In this document: in pieces, positions 9,300 through 18,199 of the stretch
Position numbering within the stretch: the first letter of the stretch is position 1
Layout: every line of letters begins with the position of its first letter
NCBI RefSeq assembly: GCF_007896845.1
Contig: NZ_VOHS01000001.1
Location: forward strand, 62,001-126,000
Length of the DNA stretch: 64,000 bases
DNA from: Chitinophaga pinensis
Lineage (GTDB): Bacteria > Bacteroidota > Bacteroidia > Chitinophagales > Chitinophagaceae
Direction: 5' to 3'
Notes under the pieces: model-generated
The model's database searches: none
The model's input: the letters and a program-made list of their open reading frames with translations, nothing else
What the model was told of the DNA's origin: nothing
Program-made: the position numbers and the translations under genes

Positions 9300-9914
9300 A
9301 TGAAAGGCATTAAACATATCATATTTGATCTGGGCGGGGTAATTATCAATCTGGATTACCAGCTGACCTACAAGGCATTTGAAGCGCTGGGTGTCAAGGA
9401 ATTCACCAGTTTATATAATCAATTCTCGCTGAACTCACTCTTTGATGACCTGGAAACGGGTAAAGTTGAACCGACAGTTTTTCTGGACGAAATGCAAAAG
9501 CATACAGCTCCCGGCACTGCACATCAGCAGATAATTGACGCCTGGAACGCTATGTTGCTGGATTTCCCTTTACGCAGACTACAAATCCTGCAGCAGTTAA
9601 GGCAGCATTATGGGCTATACCTGTTGAGTAATACGAACGAGATACACATGCAGGCTTTTAATAAAATATTGGAAGAGAGCAGAGGGATACCTTCGCTGGC
9701 GGCGTTTTTTGACAAGGCATATTATTCGCACCAGATGGGGTTACGTAAACCTTTTAAGGAATCGTTTCAACTTGTGCTGGATGAGAATGGCCTTGATCCG
9801 GCTGAGACCTTGTTTATAGATGACACACTTCCGAATATTGAAGGCGCGAAGGTGGTTGGCCTGCAAACAATTCATTTACTGCCACCAAAGACGATGGCAG
9901 ATATTTTCAAATAA
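9300..9914 (+). CDS. HAD-superfamily phosphatase (YihX-like)
   Basis: 204 residues, HAD class IA. Motif I is degenerate in the usual way for this subgroup (IIFDLGGVIINLD, with Gly in place of the second Asp). Motif II is LYLLSNTNEIH, motif III the Lys in GLRKPFKE, and motif IV ETLFIDDTLPNIEGA. The lid between motifs I and II is the small helical cap expected for phosphatases acting on sugar phosphates or nucleotides. Loss of the second Asp is seen in related annotated phosphatases such as YihX, so activity is not excluded. It stands alone: a tRNA lies upstream and a convergent gene starts 10 bases past its stop. Confidence 0.88.
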   Translation: MKGIKHIIFDLGGVIINLDYQLTYKAFEALGVKEFTSLYNQFSLNSLFDDLETGKVEPTVFLDEMQKHTAPGTAHQQIIDAWNAMLLDFPLRRLQILQQLRQHYGLYLLSNTNEIHMQAFNKILEESRGIPSLAAFFDKAYYSHQMGLRKPFKESFQLVLDENGLDPAETLFIDDTLPNIEGAKVVGLQTIHLLPPKTMADIFK

Positions 9915-9923
9915 CGGTCAGGA

Positions 9924-10184
9924 TTACTTGATCTCTTCAAAATCCAGGTAATCTCCTTTGTCAGCTTTAGGGGCAGTAGCGCGCTGTTGCTGTTGCTGCT
10001 GCGCCTGAGCAGCTTGTCTTTGTGCCTGTTCCTGTTGTTGGTACTGACGGCGAAGATGCTCCTGAATATCTCCCATCTGTCTGCGTACGTGTTTTGTGGA
10101 CTGATACACAGGTACGATAAAATCGAATACCAGTTTATACAGTAACCAGAACACAAAGGCTAAAAATGCATATTTCAGTATCAT
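9924..10184 (-). CDS. Small membrane protein, DUF4834-like
   Basis: 86 residues: one N-terminal transmembrane helix (YAFLAFVFWLLYKLVFDFIV), then a strongly Gln/Ala-rich stretch (residues about 40-70) likely to form a coiled coil or disordered linker, and a conserved-looking acidic end (DYLDFEEIK). The layout matches DUF4834 proteins of Bacteroidota, which have no assigned function. The label rests on memory of the family and is tentative. It is the last gene of a leftward set with the TM2 and DUF2752 genes, separated from them by a long inverted repeat. Confidence 0.7.
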   Translation of the reverse strand: MILKYAFLAFVFWLLYKLVFDFIVPVYQSTKHVRRQMGDIQEHLRRQYQQQEQAQRQAAQAQQQQQQRATAPKADKGDYLDFEEIK

Positions 10185-10206
10185 AAGGTCAAATTTAGCA
10201 GTTAAT

Positions 10207-10265
10207 CTGTTTTCAGGGCGGAAAAAAGAGGGGGTTTAAGTTTTCTTTAACAGCCCTGAAAACAG
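10207..10265. repeat. 13-bp perfect inverted repeat with 33-base loop
   Basis: CTGTTTTCAGGGC (10207-10219) and GCCCTGAAAACAG (10253-10265) pair perfectly. The loop contains a polypurine run (GGAAAAAAGAGGGGG). It lies between the TM2 gene (ends 10274) and the DUF4834-like gene start (10184). It may be a weak terminator or processing hairpin in the leftward transcript. Confidence 0.6.
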
Positions 10266-10273
10266 CTAAAAGT

Positions 10274-10624
10274 TTATAGGCCAAGGAGTGCCGCACTTTC
10301 CAATGCTGCTTTCTTGTTGTGCTCCCATGCCAATTTACGGTGATTGATTGCGTCTACAATAGTACCCACCACACACAGGCCACCTGTCAGGAAGTAAAGT
10401 ATACCGAATCCGATCTGGTTCAGGATAAAACGGTGAATACCGGCGGCACCTACCAGTCCGATGAGGCAGCAGATCAATATAAGAGAAGGTTCCTTGCGAC
10501 GTCCCTGATAGATGGCCAAAAAGCGCTGGCGATTTTCAGAAGAATAGTTTCTGGTCAGTTCCTGTAGCCATAAGAGCTCTTCCTGCTCAATGCCGGGAAG
10601 GGAAGAAAATGCATAGTCGTTCAT
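10274..10624 (-). CDS. TM2-domain membrane protein
   Basis: 116 residues. After a 45-residue cytosolic N-terminus, two transmembrane helices are joined by the TM2 signature (LICCLIGLVGAAGIHRFILNQIGFGILYFL, then GGLCVVGTIVDAI), including the conserved G-x-HRF turn. TM2 proteins are widespread and poorly understood. Its start codon overlaps the stop of the upstream DUF2752 gene by four bases (ATGA type), so the two are almost certainly translationally coupled. Pairing of TM2 and DUF2752 genes is recurrent in Bacteroidota. Confidence 0.88.
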   Translation of the reverse strand: MNDYAFSSLPGIEQEELLWLQELTRNYSSENRQRFLAIYQGRRKEPSLILICCLIGLVGAAGIHRFILNQIGFGILYFLTGGLCVVGTIVDAINHRKLAWEHNKKAALESAALLGL

Positions 10625-10938
10625 GTATAGTGGTTTTTAAGTTCCGCAAAAGACTGCCATTGTAATCTGCCCAGTTGAAAGATCCGATATATCAGCATCG
10701 CCAATGCAAAGGGCCCAAGAAAGTGACTTCGCAAAGCCGCATTCCATTCTCCATGCAGCAGAAAACTAATTGAGTGACCGAGACCACAACCTGGGCACCA
10801 CGGGATACCTATCCGTCTGTACACACAAAATCCGGGACCATTATTATTGTGGGGGTCCATTAAATAAAGGAGTATCAGCGCTGTTGGCCAAACGAGTAAC
10901 TCGAAATTAAGGCGTTGTATGTATGCTTTAATTTGCAT
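10621..10938 (-). CDS. DUF2752 membrane protein
   Basis: 105 residues from the ATG at 10938; the longer reading would need a TTG at 10953. Three hydrophobic segments surround the family motif IPWCPGCGLGHSISFLLHG, in which the CPxCGxxxS/T core is the DUF2752 hallmark. The Cys pair might bind metal or be redox-active, but no function is established. It is the first gene of a leftward operon with the TM2 protein, divergent from rimP-nusA-infB. Confidence 0.85.
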   Translation of the reverse strand: MQIKAYIQRLNFELLVWPTALILLYLMDPHNNNGPGFCVYRRIGIPWCPGCGLGHSISFLLHGEWNAALRSHFLGPFALAMLIYRIFQLGRLQWQSFAELKNHYT

Positions 10939-11036
10939 GCCTGGGAGGGGCAACAGTTATTAAATGTTTTTTAAATCTATGCGGACAGGGAGTTTTCTCT
11001 TATTAATTTATTCCCTACAAGTTAAAGAAAATGTTC

Positions 11037-11063
11037 TTGGATCAAAATAAAATCCTAAATTTG
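11037..11063 (+). promoter_or_regulatory. Probable promoter of rimP-nusA-infB
   Basis: TAAATTTG at 11056-11063 is an exact TAnnTTTG match. A TTG at 11037-11039 lies 16 bases upstream, slightly closer than the usual 19-21. Transcription would start near 11070, leaving a leader of about 50 bases occupied by the hairpin at 11084-11117. Confidence 0.6.
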
Positions 11064-11083
11064 CATAGGAAAATGATACTAAC

Positions 11084-11117
11084 GAAGGGGACTGAGCGGT
11101 CCCCTTCTCGTTTTTTT
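11084..11117 (+). terminator. Terminator-like hairpin in the rimP leader (possible attenuator)
   Basis: A perfect 9-bp stem GAAGGGGAC / GTCCCCTTC (11084-11092 and 11099-11107, loop TGAGCG) is followed by TCG and seven T residues that abut the rimP ATG at 11118. It has the form of an intrinsic terminator yet lies inside the leader, so it should either reduce expression constitutively or act as an attenuator. It also defines the rimP start, because a start at 11031 would require translating through it. Control by NusA feedback, known in E. coli for this operon, is an attractive inference only. Confidence 0.7.
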
Positions 11118-11582
11118 ATGGCAAACGAACAAGTGATAACAACGATCCGGGACATGGCTGCAGAGATGCTGTCACCCTATCCGGAATACTTCGTAGTAGA
11201 TGTGCGGATAAAACCCACGAATAACATAAAACTCTTTGTAGATGGGGACAATGGCGTACCGGTTGATAAGCTGGTAGCCTTCAACCGAAACCTTTACAGC
11301 AGGTTGGAAGAAGCCACTTTGTTTCCGGATAACGATTTTTCCCTGGAAGTATCTTCACCCGGACTGGACGAACCGCTGAAACTTCTCCGTCAATACGTAA
11401 AGAATATTGGTCGCAAGGTAACTGTTACTTTATTGGATAATTCCGAGAAAGAAGGTACGCTGCTATCTGTGACGGAAGAGATTGTGACAATTGAAGAACA
11501 GGTGGGGAAGAAGAAAGAGAAAAAAACAACAGAGATAAATTTAAATGAAATCAAGCACACAAAGGTGTGCATCGTGTTTTAA
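11118..11582 (+). CDS. rimP: Ribosome maturation factor RimP
   Basis: 154 residues from ATG 11118. RimP acts in late 30S subunit assembly. The family signature DFSLEVSSPGLDEPL is present at residues 73-87, preceded by the alpha/beta N-domain (EYFVVDVRIKP) and followed by a short SH3-like C-domain (GRKVTVTLLDNSEKEGTLL). A Lys-rich loop (GKKKEKKTTE) precedes the final strand. It is first in the rimP-nusA-infB order conserved across bacteria, 21 bases before nusA. Its start codon follows a terminator-like hairpin and T run directly, so translation initiation and leader folding are probably linked. Confidence 0.95.
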   Translation: MANEQVITTIRDMAAEMLSPYPEYFVVDVRIKPTNNIKLFVDGDNGVPVDKLVAFNRNLYSRLEEATLFPDNDFSLEVSSPGLDEPLKLLRQYVKNIGRKVTVTLLDNSEKEGTLLSVTEEIVTIEEQVGKKKEKKTTEINLNEIKHTKVCIVF

Positions 11583-11603
11583 AATATATAATATAACCGA
11601 AAC

Positions 11604-12851
11604 ATGGCTAGTATTAACCTGATTGAGTCATTCACGGAGTTTAAAGAGGCGGAAAACATTGACCGCCCGACGTTGATGAAAGTGTTGGAAGATGTGTTCA
11701 AAACTCTTCTCCGTAAAAAGTATGGCTCTGATGAGAACTTTGACGTGATTGTAAATACTGAGAAGGGTGACCTGGAAATTTTACGCCGCCGTACCATTGT
11801 TACAGATGGAGAGGTAGAAGATGATAATGCCCAGATCGCTTATTCAGAAGCCATTTTAGTTGAACCAGACTATCAGGTAGGTGAAGATCTGTACGAGGAA
11901 GTAGAGATCCTGGATTTTGGCCGCAGGGCTATCCTGGCTGCAAAACAGACTCTTTCTGCACGTATCGGAGACCTTAAAAAGAATATACTTGTCAAGAAAT
12001 ATGCTGATCGTGTTGGTGAAATTGTAACCGGTGAAGTGTATCAGGTATGGAAAAAAGAAGTTTTATTGCTTGATGATGAAAGGAATGAGTTAATTTTACC
12101 TAAATCTGAACAAATTCCTACCGATTATTTCAAGAAAGGTGAAAATGTAAGGGCAGTAGTTAAAAAAGTGGAGATGAAGAACAATGCTCCGCTCATCATA
12201 CTTTCCCGCACCCATCCTACCTTCCTCGCTAAATTGCTGGAAATTGAAGTTCCGGAGATCTTTGACGGCCTTATTGTAATTAAGAAAATCGTACGCGAAC
12301 CAGGAGAAAGAGCTAAAGTAGCTGTGGAGTCCTATGACGACCGCATCGACCCTGTAGGTGCCTGCGTGGGTATGAAAGGTAGTCGTATTCACGGCATAGT
12401 ACGTGAATTGCGTAACGAGAACATTGATATCATTAACTATACCGCTAATATTCAGCTGCTTATCCAGCGTGCGCTCACGCCGGCAAGAATCAGCCGTATG
12501 GAGGTAGATAATGAGAACAAATATGCTTCTGTTTTCCTCAAGGCAGATCAGGTGTCTCTGGCGATCGGTAAAAAAGGCGTCAATATAAAACTGGCCTGTG
12601 AATTGACGGGTTATGAGATTGATGTCTTCCGTGACGAGGAACAGGAACAGGCCGAATATGACATTGACCTGGCAGAATTCTCTGACGAGATTGAAGAATG
12701 GGTACTGGATGAACTCAAACGTATTGGTTGTGACACTGCCCGCAGTGTACTCGATCTGACAGTAGAGGAACTGGTACGCCGCTCAGACCTTGAAGAGGAA
12801 ACAGTAAAAGACATAAGAAGAATACTACAGGAAGAATTTGATAAAGAGTAG
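11604..12851 (+). CDS. nusA: Transcription termination/antitermination factor NusA
   Basis: 415 residues. NusA binds RNA polymerase and modulates pausing, termination and antitermination. The N-terminal polymerase-binding domain (residues 1-125, SFTEFKEAENIDRPTLMKVL) is followed by an S1 domain (about 130-200, EIVTGEVYQVWKKEVLL), then KH1 and KH2 (DPVGACVGMKGSRIHGIVRE near 255; VSLAIGKKGVNIKLACELT near 320). The C-terminus is short and acidic, with one helix-hairpin-like segment (LDELKRIGCDTARSVLDLTV) rather than the two acidic repeats of E. coli. It lies between rimP and infB, 125 bases before the latter. Confidence 0.97.
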   Translation: MASINLIESFTEFKEAENIDRPTLMKVLEDVFKTLLRKKYGSDENFDVIVNTEKGDLEILRRRTIVTDGEVEDDNAQIAYSEAILVEPDYQVGEDLYEEVEILDFGRRAILAAKQTLSARIGDLKKNILVKKYADRVGEIVTGEVYQVWKKEVLLLDDERNELILPKSEQIPTDYFKKGENVRAVVKKVEMKNNAPLIILSRTHPTFLAKLLEIEVPEIFDGLIVIKKIVREPGERAKVAVESYDDRIDPVGACVGMKGSRIHGIVRELRNENIDIINYTANIQLLIQRALTPARISRMEVDNENKYASVFLKADQVSLAIGKKGVNIKLACELTGYEIDVFRDEEQEQAEYDIDLAEFSDEIEEWVLDELKRIGCDTARSVLDLTVEELVRRSDLEEETVKDIRRILQEEFDKE

Positions 12852-12933
12852 GTTCGCACCACTAACTTCCCCGGGATGTGGGCTTGCTCGCCAGAAAGTA
12901 TTTTTTAGTTATTGTTAATTGTTAAAAAGGAGT

Positions 12934-12949
12934 CCCGTTAGCCAACGGG
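12934..12949 (+). other. Small hairpin in the nusA-infB spacer
   Basis: CCCGTT-AGCC-AACGGG is a 6-bp perfect stem in the 125-base spacer, followed by five A and then GGGGAGG. With no U-tract it is not a terminator. It could affect infB translation or RNA processing. Evidence is weak. Confidence 0.35.
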
Positions 12950-12976
12950 AAAAATGGGGAGGCCCGAGATTACAAT

Positions 12977-15900
12977 ATGCCTGAAGTAACAAACAACACG
13001 CCACGATTGCTGGCTGCAGCCAAGGAGTTCAATATTGGTAAGGAAACGTTGATCGACTTTCTTGCTAATAAGGGCTATGATATGGGCGGCTTTGGCTCGC
13101 CTAACGCGCGCCTGACGTCTCAGATGTATGCAGCTTTGCAGTCTGAATTCCAGCAGGACAAGGCTAATAAACGCAAAAGCGATCAGATAGCCCTGCCTAA
13201 AGGAAGCGTGTTAGATGCAATGAAGAAGAAAGAGAAAGAAGAAGCAGAGGCAGCAGCCAAAAAGAAAGAAGCAGCTCCTAAAGAGGAACCCACTCCCGCG
13301 GTTGCAGTTGAAGCACCCAAACCCGAACCAAAACCAGAACCGAAGCCGGAACCAAAGGCCGAGCCGAAGCCCGAACCAAAACCGGAGCCAAAGCCTGAAC
13401 CTAAACCCGAGCCGGTACCGGTCGCGGAAGTCAAACCACCTGTTACTAAAACAGAAGAAGCGCCGAAAGAGCCTGTCGCAGCACCTCAGCAACCTGTTGC
13501 CGAGAAAACGCCGCCTGTACAGCCGCAAAAACCGGAGCCTCAGGAAGTTATAAAAACAGACAGTCCAAGGATCAATGGCCCGAAAGTCGTGGCTACCATC
13601 GACCTGGATGCACTGAACAGACCAAAGAAACCACCTGTTCCTCCGGTAACCAAACCAGAACAGGAAGAGAGACCGGCTGCTGTAAGGCAACCGGAACCTC
13701 CAACCAGTGAGAAAGCGCCGGTAAAAGAACCAGCGCCGCAACCACCGGTACAACCGCAACAACCCGTTGCACAACAACAAGCTTCGGTAGAGCCAGCAAA
13801 ACCTGCTGCACAACCGGAAGTGAAACCAGTGCAACCCGTTCAGCCAGTACAAAAAGTAGAATCACCAGTACAACAAGAAAAAACAACTGCACCCGCTGCT
13901 GAAAAACCTGCTGTCCCCGCTGTAGAACAGAAACAAGCGCCGGCAGCCGAAAAACCGGCAGCTGCTCAGGAAAAAACAAAAGAACCGGCGGAAGTGAAGC
14001 AACCAATCACACAAAAACCGGCCGCACAGCATATGGACGAAGTTGCAGCAGCAGATATTGCATCAGCACCAGCATCAGAGCAGGACGATAACGGAAGCAC
14101 TGCCGTTATCGAAAACATTCAGGCAGAAAAACTCACCGGTCCGAAAGTGATCGGTAAAATTGAACTGCCTGTTCACTCAGAAAGACGTGACAATAAGGGT
14201 AACAACAATTTCAACCGCGGTGGCAATAATAATAACAATAATGCCGACAACAACCGTAAGCGGAAACGCATCATAGTTGAAAAGAAACCTGAACCTGTTC
14301 AACCAGGCGATCTTTCTAAAGGAGGTAATACAGAAAACCGTAATTCCGGTAACCGCGATTTCAACAGAGATAATAGAAATTCAGGCAACCGCGATAATCG
14401 CGATAATAATAACAGGCCAGGCGGCGGTCAGAACAGACCTCACGCAGCGCCAAACCGCGATGGCCGTCCAGGTGGACCTGGTGGTCAGCACGGTGGCGGT
14501 GGCAACAGACCAGGCGGTGGCCAGCATGGTGGTAACAGACCAGGTGGTCCGGGCCAACATGGTGGTAACAGACCAGGTGGTGGTCAACACGGAGGCAACA
14601 GACCAGGCGGTAACTTTGGTAACCGTCCGGGTGGCCAGCATGGCAGCTTCGGTAACCGTGATAATAACAGACGTCCGGAAGATAAGGAGATCGACAAAAA
14701 CGAAATCCAGAACAAGATCAAGGAAACCATGGCCAAAATGGGTGGTGGTAACCGCGGTAAAAACGTCAAAGCAAAACAACGCCGTGAGAAACGCCACGAG
14801 CTCGCTGAGCAACTGGCCAACAAAGGCGCTGAAAATAATAAACTCCAGGTCACTGAGTTCGTTTCCGTTAGTGAACTCGCTAACCTGATGGATGTAAGCT
14901 TCGCCGAAGTAATCTCAAAATGTATGGGACTCGGTATCATGGTGTCTATCAACCAGCGTCTGGACGCAGAGGTAATAGAGCTGGTAGCCGGCGAGTTCGG
15001 TTACGAAGTGGAGTTCATCGGTGTGGATGACGCAGAAGACATGGAGGAAGAAGAAGTAACAGATAACGAGGAAGATCTGGTTCCAAGAGCACCTATTGTG
15101 ACTATCATGGGTCACGTAGACCACGGTAAGACCTCCTTGCTTGACTATATCCGTAACGCCAATGTGGTGTCCGGTGAAGCGGGTGGTATCACCCAGCACA
15201 TCGGTGCTTACCAGGTGGTAACATCCTCCGGTAAGAAACTGACCTTCCTGGATACACCGGGTCACGAAGCGTTTACCGCGATGCGTGCCCGTGGTGCTAA
15301 AGTAGCGGATATCGCAATCATCGTTATCGCAGCAGATGATGCCATCATGCCACAGACGCGTGAAGCGATCTCCCACTCACAGGCCGCAGGTCTGCCAATG
15401 GTATTCGCTATCAACAAGGTGGATAAAGACGGTGCTAATCCTGAAAAGATCAAAGAACAGCTGGCCGGTATGAACCTGCTGGTAGAAGACTGGGGTGGTA
15501 AATACCAGAGCCAGGAAATTTCTGCCAAGAGCGGTCTGAACATAGACGTCCTGCTGGAAAAAATACTCCTCGAAGCAGAGTTACTCGAACTGAAAGCCAA
15601 TCCGAACAGAGAAGCTTCCGGTAGTGTAATCGAAGCATCCCTCGATAAAGGCCGCGGTTATGTGGCTACCCTGCTGGTACAAAGCGGTACCCTCCGCCAG
15701 GGTGATACAATTGCCTCCGGTTCTAACTTCGGTAAGATCAAGGCGATGTTCAACGAACGCGGACAGCGTGTTGAATCCGTAGGACCATCTTCACCTGTAC
15801 AGGTGCTCGGTCTGAACGGTGCGCCGCAGGCTGGTGAGAAATTCCGTATGTACGAAAACGAATCCGAAGCTAAAGAAGTGGCTAACCGCCGTGCTCAGAT

Positions 15901-16588
15901 CATCCGTGAACAAGGTATCCGTACCAAGAAACATATCACGCTGGATGAGATCGGACGCCGTCTTGCACTGGGTAACTTCAAACAGCTCAACCTCATCATC
16001 AAAGGTGACTTTGACGGTTCCGTAGAAGCATTGAGCGACTCCCTGCAGAAACTCTCTACCGAAGAAATCGTAGTAAGTGTGGTACACAAGGCAGTAGGTC
16101 AGATCACCGAATCTGATGTATTGCTGGCTACAGCTTCCGATGCGATCATCGTAGGTTTCCAGGTACGTCCTTCTTCTCAGGCTTCCAAACTGGCAGAGAA
16201 AGAAAACATCGAGATCCGTACTTACTCTATCATCTACGACGCTATCGACGAACTCAAGAGCGCGATGGAAGGGATGCTGGAACCAAAAATCGAGAAGAAA
16301 GTGGTGGCCAACGTGGAAATCCGCGAAACTTACCGCTTCGACAAGGTTACCGTTGCAGGTTGCTTCGTCCTCGATGGAAAGATCACCAGAAACACCCGTG
16401 TCAACCTGGTACGCGATGGTATCGTAATCTACACCGGCGAACTGCAATCCCTGAAACGTTACAAAGACGACGTGAAGGAAGTAGCGAGCAACATGGAGTG
16501 TGGTCTGAGTATCAAGAACTACAGCGACCTGAAAGTGGGCGATATCGTAGAAGGCTTCGAAGAAGTAGAAGTAAAGAGAACTTTATAA
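12977..16588 (+). CDS. infB: Translation initiation factor IF-2
   Basis: 1,203 residues, much longer than E. coli IF-2 (890) because of its N-terminal half. IF-2 is the GTPase that places initiator tRNA on the 30S subunit and promotes subunit joining. GTPase motifs are intact: G1 GHVDHGKT near residue 713, G3 DTPGHEA, G4 NKVD. They are followed by domain II and the C-terminal tRNA-binding region. Residues 1-60 form the small IF2-N domain. Between them are Lys/Pro/Glu repeats (KPEPKPEPK, residues 110-150), Gln/Pro-rich linkers, and a Gly/Asn/Arg-rich segment with RPGG and QHGG repeats (about 410-570). A second IF2-N-like segment ([15 protein letters not shown]) precedes the G domain. Third gene of the rimP-nusA-infB operon. 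Confidence 0.98.
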   Translation: MPEVTNNTPRLLAAAKEFNIGKETLIDFLANKGYDMGGFGSPNARLTSQMYAALQSEFQQDKANKRKSDQIALPKGSVLDAMKKKEKEEAEAAAKKKEAAPKEEPTPAVAVEAPKPEPKPEPKPEPKAEPKPEPKPEPKPEPKPEPVPVAEVKPPVTKTEEAPKEPVAAPQQPVAEKTPPVQPQKPEPQEVIKTDSPRINGPKVVATIDLDALNRPKKPPVPPVTKPEQEERPAAVRQPEPPTSEKAPVKEPAPQPPVQPQQPVAQQQASVEPAKPAAQPEVKPVQPVQPVQKVESPVQQEKTTAPAAEKPAVPAVEQKQAPAAEKPAAAQEKTKEPAEVKQPITQKPAAQHMDEVAAADIASAPASEQDDNGSTAVIENIQAEKLTGPKVIGKIELPVHSERRDNKGNNNFNRGGNNNNNNADNNRKRKRIIVEKKPEPVQPGDLSKGGNTENRNSGNRDFNRDNRNSGNRDNRDNNNRPGGGQNRPHAAPNRDGRPGGPGGQHGGGGNRPGGGQHGGNRPGGPGQHGGNRPGGGQHGGNRPGGNFGNRPGGQHGSFGNRDNNRRPEDKEIDKNEIQNKIKETMAKMGGGNRGKNVKAKQRREKRHELAEQLANKGAENNKLQVTEFVSVSELANLMDVSFAEVISKCMGLGIMVSINQRLDAEVIELVAGEFGYEVEFIGVDDAEDMEEEEVTDNEEDLVPRAPIVTIMGHVDHGKTSLLDYIRNANVVSGEAGGITQHIGAYQVVTSSGKKLTFLDTPGHEAFTAMRARGAKVADIAIIVIAADDAIMPQTREAISHSQAAGLPMVFAINKVDKDGANPEKIKEQLAGMNLLVEDWGGKYQSQEISAKSGLNIDVLLEKILLEAELLELKANPNREASGSVIEASLDKGRGYVATLLVQSGTLRQGDTIASGSNFGKIKAMFNERGQRVESVGPSSPVQVLGLNGAPQAGEKFRMYENESEAKEVANRRAQIIREQGIRTKKHITLDEIGRRLALGNFKQLNLIIKGDFDGSVEALSDSLQKLSTEEIVVSVVHKAVGQITESDVLLATASDAIIVGFQVRPSSQASKLAEKENIEIRTYSIIYDAIDELKSAMEGMLEPKIEKKVVANVEIRETYRFDKVTVAGCFVLDGKITRNTRVNLVRDGIVIYTGELQSLKRYKDDVKEVASNMECGLSIKNYSDLKVGDIVEGFEEVEVKRTL

Positions 16589-16614
16589 TATCAGTATAAA
16601 CTTTTGTTAAAAAG

Positions 16615-16644
16615 ATAAGCCGCTACCATGCGGCTTATTTTTTA
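16615..16644 (+). terminator. Terminator of the rimP-nusA-infB operon
   Basis: A 9-bp stem ATAAGCCGC / GCGGCTTAT with loop TACCAT is followed by a T run, 27 bases after the infB stop. Confidence 0.92.
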
Positions 16645-16649
16645 TTGGC

Positions 16650-16657
16650 TATTTTTG
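16650..16657 (+). promoter_or_regulatory. -7 element TATTTTTG before the SurA-like gene
   Basis: An exact TAnnTTTG match sits between the infB terminator and the ATG at 16679. No clear -33 TTG is seen, because the expected position falls inside the terminator stem. Confidence 0.45.
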
Positions 16658-16678
16658 AAATTCACTGCACTTGTTAAC

Positions 16679-18064
16679 ATGAATAGAATTTTTGCACTTT
16701 CTGCGGGTACATTACTACTCTGTCAGGTAGCCGTTGCCCAACAGAAAATGGTAGCCGACAAGATTGCGGCTATAGTGGGGGATAAGATCATTCTCAGATC
16801 TGACATTGAAGGAGAAATGGTAAATCTATCGCGTAATAACGCGGATGGTTCCCTGCCTCCCAATGCGCCGTGTATGATCATGGAACAGATCATTTCTCAG
16901 AAAGTAATGGTCATGCAGGCAGAACGAGACAGTTTGCCGGTAAGTGAATCTGATGTAGACGGACAGATCGAGAATCGTATCCGCTACTTCCAGGATGTTT
17001 ACGGCAGTCCTGAGAAAATGAAAGAAGTAACTGGTTATTCTATTTATCAGCTGAAAGAACGCTTCCGTCAGCCAATCAGAGAAGGTCTGCTGGCTAAAGC
17101 GATGCAGGATAAAATTACCAGCTCCGTTAAAGTAACGCCTTCCGAGGTTAAAAAATATTTTGACGCCATCCCGAAAGACAGTCTTCAGTACTACGAATCA
17201 GAACTGGAAATCGGTCAGATCGTGATCCAGCCGAAAGCCACCAAGGAAATGGACCAGTATGCCATTGACCGCCTGCTGGAATTCAAAAAACAGGTGCAGG
17301 AAAAAACCAGTGATTTCGGTCGTCTGGCGATCCTCTACTCAGAAGATCCGGGTGCAAAAGAAAATAAAGGGGTGTACATCCTTAACCGTAACGACAAACA
17401 GTGGGATGCAGACTTTCTGGCCGCATCTTTCCGTCTGAAAGAGAATGAAATATCTTCTCCGATCAAAAGTCAGTTCGGTTACCACCTCATTCAATGTATC
17501 AAACGTCAGGGCGATAATATCACCGTTCAGCATATTCTGCTCAAGCCAAACGTTACCCGTAGTGATCTGGCCGAAGCAACCAAACTGCTGGACAGCGTTC
17601 GCACCGTTATCCTCAATGGAAAAATGACCTTCTCTGAAGCTGTAGTAAAATATAGTACTTTGCAAACAGCGAAATTCGACGGTGGTATGCTCCAGAACAG
17701 AATGAATGGTACTTCCTATATCACTATCGATCAACTGGATGAACCTTCAGAAAGAGACATCGTACTGTTACTCGATACCCTGAAACCAGGTGGCATTTCT
17801 AAACCAATGCCTTTTGTGGATGATCAGCCTAACGGCCGCAATGGTGTACGTCTGGTTTATCTGAAAACGCGTACCCAACCACACCGTGAGAATATGAACG
17901 ATGATTACGCCCGTATCCAGCAACGCACGCTTCAGCTGAAACAGCAGGATGCCCGCGATAAATGGCTGAGGGAAAAAATCCCGACATATTATATCCATGT
18001 TGATGATGAGTTCAGAAACTGTACACACATCAGTCAGTGGATGGGAGGTATAGCAAAACAATAA
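16679..18064 (+). CDS. SurA-like periplasmic peptidyl-prolyl isomerase/chaperone
   Basis: 461 residues from the ATG at 16679, which opens a signal peptide (MNRIFALSAGTLLLCQVAVAQ); a longer in-frame start at 16628 would lie inside the terminator. The mature N-terminus VADKIAAIVGDKIILRSDIE is typical of the SurA chaperone domain. Two parvulin-type rotamase domains follow (LEIGQIVIQP...GRLAILYSED, and ITVQHILLKP...FSEAVVKYST). The likely role is folding of outer-membrane beta-barrel proteins in the periplasm. It probably has its own promoter at 16650 and ends before a strong terminator. Confidence 0.93.
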   Translation: MNRIFALSAGTLLLCQVAVAQQKMVADKIAAIVGDKIILRSDIEGEMVNLSRNNADGSLPPNAPCMIMEQIISQKVMVMQAERDSLPVSESDVDGQIENRIRYFQDVYGSPEKMKEVTGYSIYQLKERFRQPIREGLLAKAMQDKITSSVKVTPSEVKKYFDAIPKDSLQYYESELEIGQIVIQPKATKEMDQYAIDRLLEFKKQVQEKTSDFGRLAILYSEDPGAKENKGVYILNRNDKQWDADFLAASFRLKENEISSPIKSQFGYHLIQCIKRQGDNITVQHILLKPNVTRSDLAEATKLLDSVRTVILNGKMTFSEAVVKYSTLQTAKFDGGMLQNRMNGTSYITIDQLDEPSERDIVLLLDTLKPGGISKPMPFVDDQPNGRNGVRLVYLKTRTQPHRENMNDDYARIQQRTLQLKQQDARDKWLREKIPTYYIHVDDEFRNCTHISQWMGGIAKQ

Positions 18065-18081
18065 CACATATAATTGAATAG

Positions 18082-18120
18082 GAATCCCCGGTATATAACA
18101 ATACTGGGGATTCTTATTTT
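18082..18120 (+). terminator. Terminator after the SurA-like gene
   Basis: GAATCCCC-G-GTAT / ATAC-T-GGGGATTC gives a 13-pair stem with one G-T wobble and a six-base loop, followed by TTATTTT. Confidence 0.88.
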
Positions 18121-18148
18121 CAGTGATCTCTGCATTTATCATTGGGCG

Positions 18149-18179
18149 TTGGGCGTTCCGGTTTTTACCCGTAACTTTG
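18149..18179 (+). promoter_or_regulatory. Strong consensus promoter for the PurF-like gene
   Basis: TTG at 18149-18151, a 20-base spacer, and TAACTTTG at 18172-18179 match the Bacteroidota consensus exactly. Transcription should start near 18186, which fixes the start codon at 18200 rather than the in-frame ATG at 18074. Confidence 0.8.
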
Positions 18180-18199
18180 CGCCTTCAATTCTAATAGGG

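Noticed and set aside
10888..10904. Palindrome core CGAGTAACTCG matching the one at 2712-2722
   Set aside because: It lies inside the DUF2752 coding region at a site with no regulatory context; an 11-base self-complementary match is likely to be chance.
11031..11117. In-frame upstream extension of rimP from an ATG at 11031
   Set aside because: It would translate across the -7 element and the terminator-like hairpin, and the added residues do not resemble RimP; the start at 11118 gives the normal family length.
13302..13434. Short tandem repeats considered as a CRISPR or minisatellite
   Set aside because: They encode the in-frame KPEP repeats of IF-2, with no spacers and with codon-level variation.
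13183..14952. Long antisense and alternate-frame ORFs inside infB
   Set aside because: They mirror the Lys/Pro/Glu and Gly-rich repeats of IF-2 and encode low-complexity products without family features.
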